A stretch of DNA of 43,044 bases from an uncultured Chloroflexota bacterium (GTDB taxonomy: Bacteria > Chloroflexota > Anaerolineae > Anaerolineales > UBA4823). This document shows positions 40,801 to 43,044 of this stretch, one piece after another. Below the pieces are notes generated by a model. That model saw nothing but the letters and a program-made list of their open reading frames with translations, was not told where the DNA came from and did no database searches. Position numbers and translations under genes: made by a program. The stretch is taken from contig CAIQIV010000233.1 in assembly GCA_903871905.1 (NCBI GenBank), forward strand, positions 1 to 43,044. The letters are read 5' to 3'. Within the stretch, counting starts at the first letter, position 1. The number at the start of each line of letters is the position of its first letter.

Positions 40801-41886
40801 ATCGAACCACTGATTGGGAATATTGCGTTCCTGCCCAAAAGCCATCACCCATTTGATCTGGAGATCCGGCCGTCGTAAAGCCAACAGTCTGAGCGCCTCG
40901 GCTAATACATCAATGCCTTTCACAAAATGAGTTGGGTCACCCACACTGGCAATCCGCACCACTTTAGAAGACTTCTTCGCCTCACCTAACGGATAAAACT
41001 CGCTGGGATCAATTCCGTTTGTAATGAGGAAACTTGACACACCCAATTCGCGCGAATACCAATCCTGAATATGCGGTGATATGGCAATACTCCCCAGGGG
41101 CAGACTTTCCAGCAGCTCTATGACCGGTTTGCGAGCAATCATGGATTGATAATCCATCCCGAAGTGGTAAGTCTCAACAATCTGGCGCAGATGGTAAATC
41201 CGTTTACCCAAAGGTTGGCTCCGCAGCATCGGCTCGATATGCCACATCGAAAATAAGATTACTGTTTCTTCTTCAATCGAAGCAAACATTTCCGCATATG
41301 ACGTAAAATTCCGGAACCGGGCGCTGACACGGGTCCAAAAAGGTGTTGAGCCGCAGGAATAAATCGTGACTTTAACTCCCAAATCAGCCAGCCAATTGAC
41401 CATTCGGAATAGAATGATATTTCCCCCACCTATAATGGATGGATCGTGGCAGGTGAAAGCAACAGGTTGAAGGAAGTGCGTGTCACCGGCGGCCACGGCT
41501 GACTTCCCAGCCGAAAAGACATAACCGCCCAAGACAGCGGCTTTTATCTGTTCGGCTGTGATCTCATAAAGAGGGATCTCATCAGAAAAACCAGGCTTCG
41601 GGTTTACCAACGTAGATGATAACGGGTCTGAATAGGAGCTCCTTCGATTGAGCAAGGTTGAACCGCAAGAATTGGCCGCAAAGCCCTCATCACCAAAACG
41701 GCGCGGATCAGCGATGACCAACCGGTCTAATGGCTCAGTGACATGCAGCCGCATGCGAACAGTGAACTCTTCGCCCTGTTCTGTCACGCATTGGAACACC
41801 GGATAGAAAAAACCCGGATCCAGATTTCGGTGCAACTCACCCAGATTCAGAAAAGCCCCTTTCAAGCGAAGCCCATTTATTTTCAT
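34873..41886 (-). CDS. Giant polymodular glycosyltransferase (GT4-GT2-GT4-GT2-GT2)
   Basis: A 2337-residue protein from ATG 41886 (GGAGA 8 bases upstream; the longer in-frame start lacks support). Five sugar-transfer domains can be read in order. GT4-a, about 138-493, holds 'EGFGLPSLEAMASG' (397-410). GT2-a, about 528-758, has SVVIPTYN, VVNDGS and SSDD (615-618). A helical, partly TPR-like linker runs 759-1213. GT4-b, about 1218-1568, holds EGFGLPSLEAMGCG (1476-1489). GT2-b, about 1600-1808, has SVLVPAYN and SSDD (1687-1690). A second linker precedes GT2-c, about 1997-2208, with SIIVPTYN and DDDD (2083-2086). A helical tail closes it. Nucleotide-sugar binding residues look intact in all five. 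No signal peptide or membrane helix is seen. It likely builds a glycan of several sugars; flagellin is the plausible acceptor because fliC is the next gene, but cell-surface polysaccharide is equally possible. Confidence 0.9.
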   Translation of the reverse strand: MKINGLRLKGAFLNLGELHRNLDPGFFYPVFQCVTEQGEEFTVRMRLHVTEPLDRLVIADPRRFGDEGFAANSCGSTLLNRRSSYSDPLSSTLVNPKPGFSDEIPLYEITAEQIKAAVLGGYVFSAGKSAVAAGDTHFLQPVAFTCHDPSIIGGGNIILFRMVNWLADLGVKVTIYSCGSTPFWTRVSARFRNFTSYAEMFASIEEETVILFSMWHIEPMLRSQPLGKRIYHLRQIVETYHFGMDYQSMIARKPVIELLESLPLGSIAISPHIQDWYSRELGVSSFLITNGIDPSEFYPLGEAKKSSKVVRIASVGDPTHFVKGIDVLAEALRLLALRRPDLQIKWVMAFGQERNIPNQWFDGVKNLEFTPQVGLTRSQMRDLYHTADIFVCPSLYEGFGLPSLEAMASGIPVIQADNQGLDFIIEDERDCLVVPIHDARSMSSAIERVVNDRDLAKRLSEQGLVTASQHTTTHQFEQFKDTFETILNVQFGIQDVDRIRRRLPLASSLLETADASEPARGSRQRELPLISVVIPTYNQADYLRQALDSLLAQSYSNWEAVVVNDGSKDHTLEVMNEYASRDARIKPNSKPNGGITSALNYGLERAVGEYFCWLSSDDLFYPEKIEAQVKAFTELDESFALVYGSFDLLIQEEQRIDIQPFAEPVVAGAEFPEALKFDFIDGCTIMIRMDVMREVGGFNPYFRHSKDMELWVRIASRGYHFYLLDKKLTIRRVHLAQSSTGNMIHCRYDAAWMINYYLEHFHLLEMYRYFDFSSEKDIDRFLGHFVGRMLHTEANVNHPLLQKKFWDWFDAGISALTPDVQMKILRKCFILMLRSRAVTAKMDYYLGACLDSMGNRRVFSPVEMNFSVVGRDIRYDRRDADPFGKRLFDYGTDLFINAHTPLFAQELYFHNTNKVVDTPYKLGHSAIRYLSQFANPFQELVLPYAQFSQIPETADEALALFCHLHYPKTADTLLQHQQAIRAREYPIDLIEQMESEISHLPADYLDDLGSVCGRHPTEPVLYYWYALNLAQAGDLPQAVEQGWIYLMTEGRSCPVHAILKIAEWAERVKDIEKAWTAYHLALGVQGNFRSAIDGLARLSRKLESIQRLEPTPAKFLSHRDSSQLPAAHLVHCFFFPRLDGSFTLRIGWEPQKGAGLYTQEQTFPYSMGIQAFQVVDPATHRLYKILPSDIFKLWSGGYDFVAESQRFIQRFRSAGAKPAVAFTLLNSSIQGGGPMMVYRYANWLVDLGVDVTIYSNDKAPQWISLKANFQTIPDEHQRYAAIREPVIVVYSILEMPVLLQNANLSGKRVLHLCQGVEDFNYHGTDYASLLAVKPMFQMLHSLPVGRLVVSPHLRTYFLKNYQQQAFRIFNGIDLNTFKPRWKRPISERIHITIVGNPDRLLKGAADVKQALLLLVRRHPEWKLHLNILCGDKVIDDDDLFPQFPGLTRGIYWGLSQEEMRDVYYRTDVFINPAWYEGFGLPSLEAMGCGVPVVQVNNQGLDEIAVDRENCLLVPAQNPARIAAAIEEILTDPALQEKVISGGFEKVREFSLQSQFDQFVSAFQEILLVRFDAAQVQDIRQVLEANGLNERIMSEINQIRPLISVLVPAYNHARYLPAALESLLAQTYPNWEAIVVNDGSTDDTAMVMEQYAARDRRIRIFHKANGGAASALNEGLRQARGEWLCWLSSDDLFESNKLLTHVAAIDHFPGIKFFHTHYYFLDEKTGKKTAPSPQLHKTMPIPELQVLRFFWSNYISGNCIAIHHSVFDQVGFFNPSLHYGQDFDMWLRISARFNSFYLDERTCTTRIHAGQDTSRFPEAGPLDSALACLNFLNEHRLVDLFPLLDLSKPQHVFFAIQNILQVVTNPEAFINIAGYTPALLDRVSEWLSQDCPIELRSRVRGQIAGILSTVDLKKWPMDIQHAIGRLLRAADEKMTYTPYPFRTLIQQRTSVLEMAGNLSGAEVLRRYLAYRDQKDAGISVQTQIRSDDLSQGVHADDLVSIIVPTYNRPEKLWEALDSIARQSYPNFEVIVVNDGGRDVSQVIKPFQKKNIQLRYVVHPENRGAGAARNTGMKLASGKYIAFLDDDDRYYPDHLSALVKKLEEDSSYTAVYSDALQITIDARQKKERFVEKRVVYSREYSRDELFVANYIPILCLVVRRDAVEQAGHFNEKMTALEDWEWLIRLAMVGGFRHIQLTTAEYTVRQGGGTRNMLSPQQIASLYQQIYSVCAPEVSAETRQRQRDFYRSMTGGDLFVDLPHLMPEEELPEERAAQTLEILLEAEDLLAALEQNRDRLDGDLLSLVRMNAQNAQAEGQVELAEGLNDLADYIEKVLSPDSLE

Positions 41887-41999
41887 AAATAGTTCTCCAT
41901 AACCAACACTATGTTCTCTACGCCAGCACCAGAATTCTGGCGAAAATAGCAATCACGGGTAAATAGAATAAATTTCTCAACCAGGACAATCCTCGCAAA

Positions 42000-43034
42000 T
42001 TACTTTCTGAAAATGACACAGCCTTCAATCACAGTATCGCTTTTTTGAGCATTTGATAAACATTGATCATATTGCTTAATGAAGTTCCAAACCCATTCAG
42101 GAATCACCTCCCTTTTTAGACCTGCATATTGTTCAAGGACTGTGGATGCTTGCCGCTCAAACCGCCCGTCAGGCGCACTTAACGAGTCAATTCTACACTC
42201 GGAAAACGCGGCAGCTTTAGAAGCCCTTCTCAAATAAGAGTTGGGGAATAACCACTTATCATCTATCATAAGAAAGCGTTGAGCGGATTTATCTTCACCT
42301 TTTATCATGTCTATGTTTGTTACCCATGCCTTCATATAATTAGCAACCTCAGCCGGCAGACTTGCTGCATTATCATGATCAAGAATGGCTTGAAAAACAA
42401 ATTGAAGATATAAGTGGCCACTTTGGATTGGCTCAAAGAAAATTGCTGCGCCACCAGGTCGCAAGACACGGGCGCACCCCATAATGGTTTTAGCCGGATC
42501 AAAAAGATGATGTAAAATAGCCCCTCCGACAATTAAGTCAAACGAGCCTGGCTCAAAATCGAGATCCTCGGCGTTCAATTGTAACAAACCACACCGCCCA
42601 ACCAGCCCCTGCCGGGTTAATGCTTGTTTTAGAGTAACCAACATTTCAGCGCTCAATTCAGAGGCGAGCAGTTGACAATCTGGTAGGAGTCTCAATAACG
42701 GGATGATCGTGTTGCCCGAACCTGAGCCCAAATCCAGTATCTTTATTGATTTATTATCACCAAGCCCCAAACCGATCTGCTCAAATGCTCGCCGCAGATA
42801 GAATTCATAATAATCATACATGACATATTTGTCCGCGTGATGCTCAGCTCCGCTGCGAAACTGCTCATGGACATACTTATCGACAATTGCAGCATTGTAA
42901 AGAGGCGAATAAATATTCTGAAGATCTACATTACCAGATTTGCCTAAATCGAATACTGGCTGGCGATAGAACGGTTGCCACCAATCAACATTAGACAATT
43001 TACTGCTTTGAACTGGCTGTTCATTAGAAGCCAC
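42000..43034 (-). CDS. Class I SAM-dependent methyltransferase (start may lie beyond window)
   Basis: A 344-residue Rossmann-fold methyltransferase. Motif I is 'IKILDLGSGSGNTIIPLLRL', followed by LLASELSAEML, the AEDLDFEPGSFDLIVGGAILHHL acidic/post-II region and RVLRPGGAAIFFEP. The substrate cannot be read; a sugar on the neighbouring glycan or a lipid/peptide is possible. GTG 43034 is the first visible start, but the frame is open to the window edge, so the gene may begin outside. It lies 113 bases before the glycosyltransferase start, same strand, and is visibly richer in A and T than the flagellar genes. Confidence 0.85.
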   Translation of the reverse strand: MASNEQPVQSSKLSNVDWWQPFYRQPVFDLGKSGNVDLQNIYSPLYNAAIVDKYVHEQFRSGAEHHADKYVMYDYYEFYLRRAFEQIGLGLGDNKSIKILDLGSGSGNTIIPLLRLLPDCQLLASELSAEMLVTLKQALTRQGLVGRCGLLQLNAEDLDFEPGSFDLIVGGAILHHLFDPAKTIMGCARVLRPGGAAIFFEPIQSGHLYLQFVFQAILDHDNAASLPAEVANYMKAWVTNIDMIKGEDKSAQRFLMIDDKWLFPNSYLRRASKAAAFSECRIDSLSAPDGRFERQASTVLEQYAGLKREVIPEWVWNFIKQYDQCLSNAQKSDTVIEGCVIFRK

Positions 43035-43044
43035 AACAGAGACC

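Noticed and set aside
34873-41886. Giant gene as a non-ribosomal peptide/polyketide synthase or adhesin
   Set aside because: No adenylation, ketosynthase, carrier or adhesin repeats; all recognisable domains are GT4 or GT2 glycosyltransferases.
1-43044. CRISPR arrays, tRNA or rRNA genes, insertion sequences, phage genes
   Set aside because: No direct-repeat array, no tRNA- or rRNA-like stretch and no transposase or integrase reading frame was seen on either strand.

Overview
The window is almost entirely one flagellar gene locus (export gate, rod, hook, MS-ring/C-ring, filament, chaperones, late sigma factor and its anti-sigma), followed by a giant multi-domain glycosyltransferase gene and a methyltransferase gene. 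The set looks like that of a monoderm bacterium: FlgD is short, a TIGR02530-type hook-operon protein and an FlhB C-domain paralogue (FlhX) are present, a small SwrB-position gene follows the sigma factor, and no P- or L-ring genes (flgI, flgH) are seen. Base composition is moderately GC-rich. A Chloroflexota (Anaerolineae-like) host is my best guess, but this is inference from gene content and protein style only; there is no rRNA or other phylogenetic marker in the window.

Positions 1-16850 are read on the + strand: fliM (cut by the window edge), fliN, fliO, fliP, fliQ, an inserted HDOD-protein/receiver pair, then fliR, flhB, flhA, flhF, a two-helix membrane protein, fliA (sigma-28), a SwrB-position gene, flgF, flgG. 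After a near-perfect sigma-28 promoter come flgM, flgN, flgK, flgL and csrA, ending at a terminator. Positions 16857-30665 are one long - strand operon: flgC, fliE, fliF, fliG, fliH, fliI, fliJ, a lytic transglycosylase, flgB, fliK, flgD, the TIGR02530 gene, flgE, a second flagellin, a second FliK-like gene and flhX. Positions 30833-34552 (- strand) carry the filament genes fliC, fliD, flaG and fliS. Positions 34873-43034 (- strand) carry a 2337-residue protein with five glycosyltransferase domains (GT4-GT2-GT4-GT2-GT2) and a SAM methyltransferase.

Two regulatory layers can be read from the DNA. (1) FliA/FlgM: three sigma-28-type promoters (TAAAGTTT-N11-GCCGATAA class, each with an exact 11-nt spacer) lie before flgM, fliC and fliS. 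(2) CsrA: four small hairpins, each presenting the identical hexaloop AAGGAT (a GGA-in-loop CsrA site), sit at the translation starts or leaders of fliA, fliC, fliD and flaG, with csrA itself in the late operon. This looks like a local CsrA regulon that controls both the late sigma factor and the filament genes. I consider it the most interesting signal in the window, together with the giant glycosyltransferase next to flagellin.
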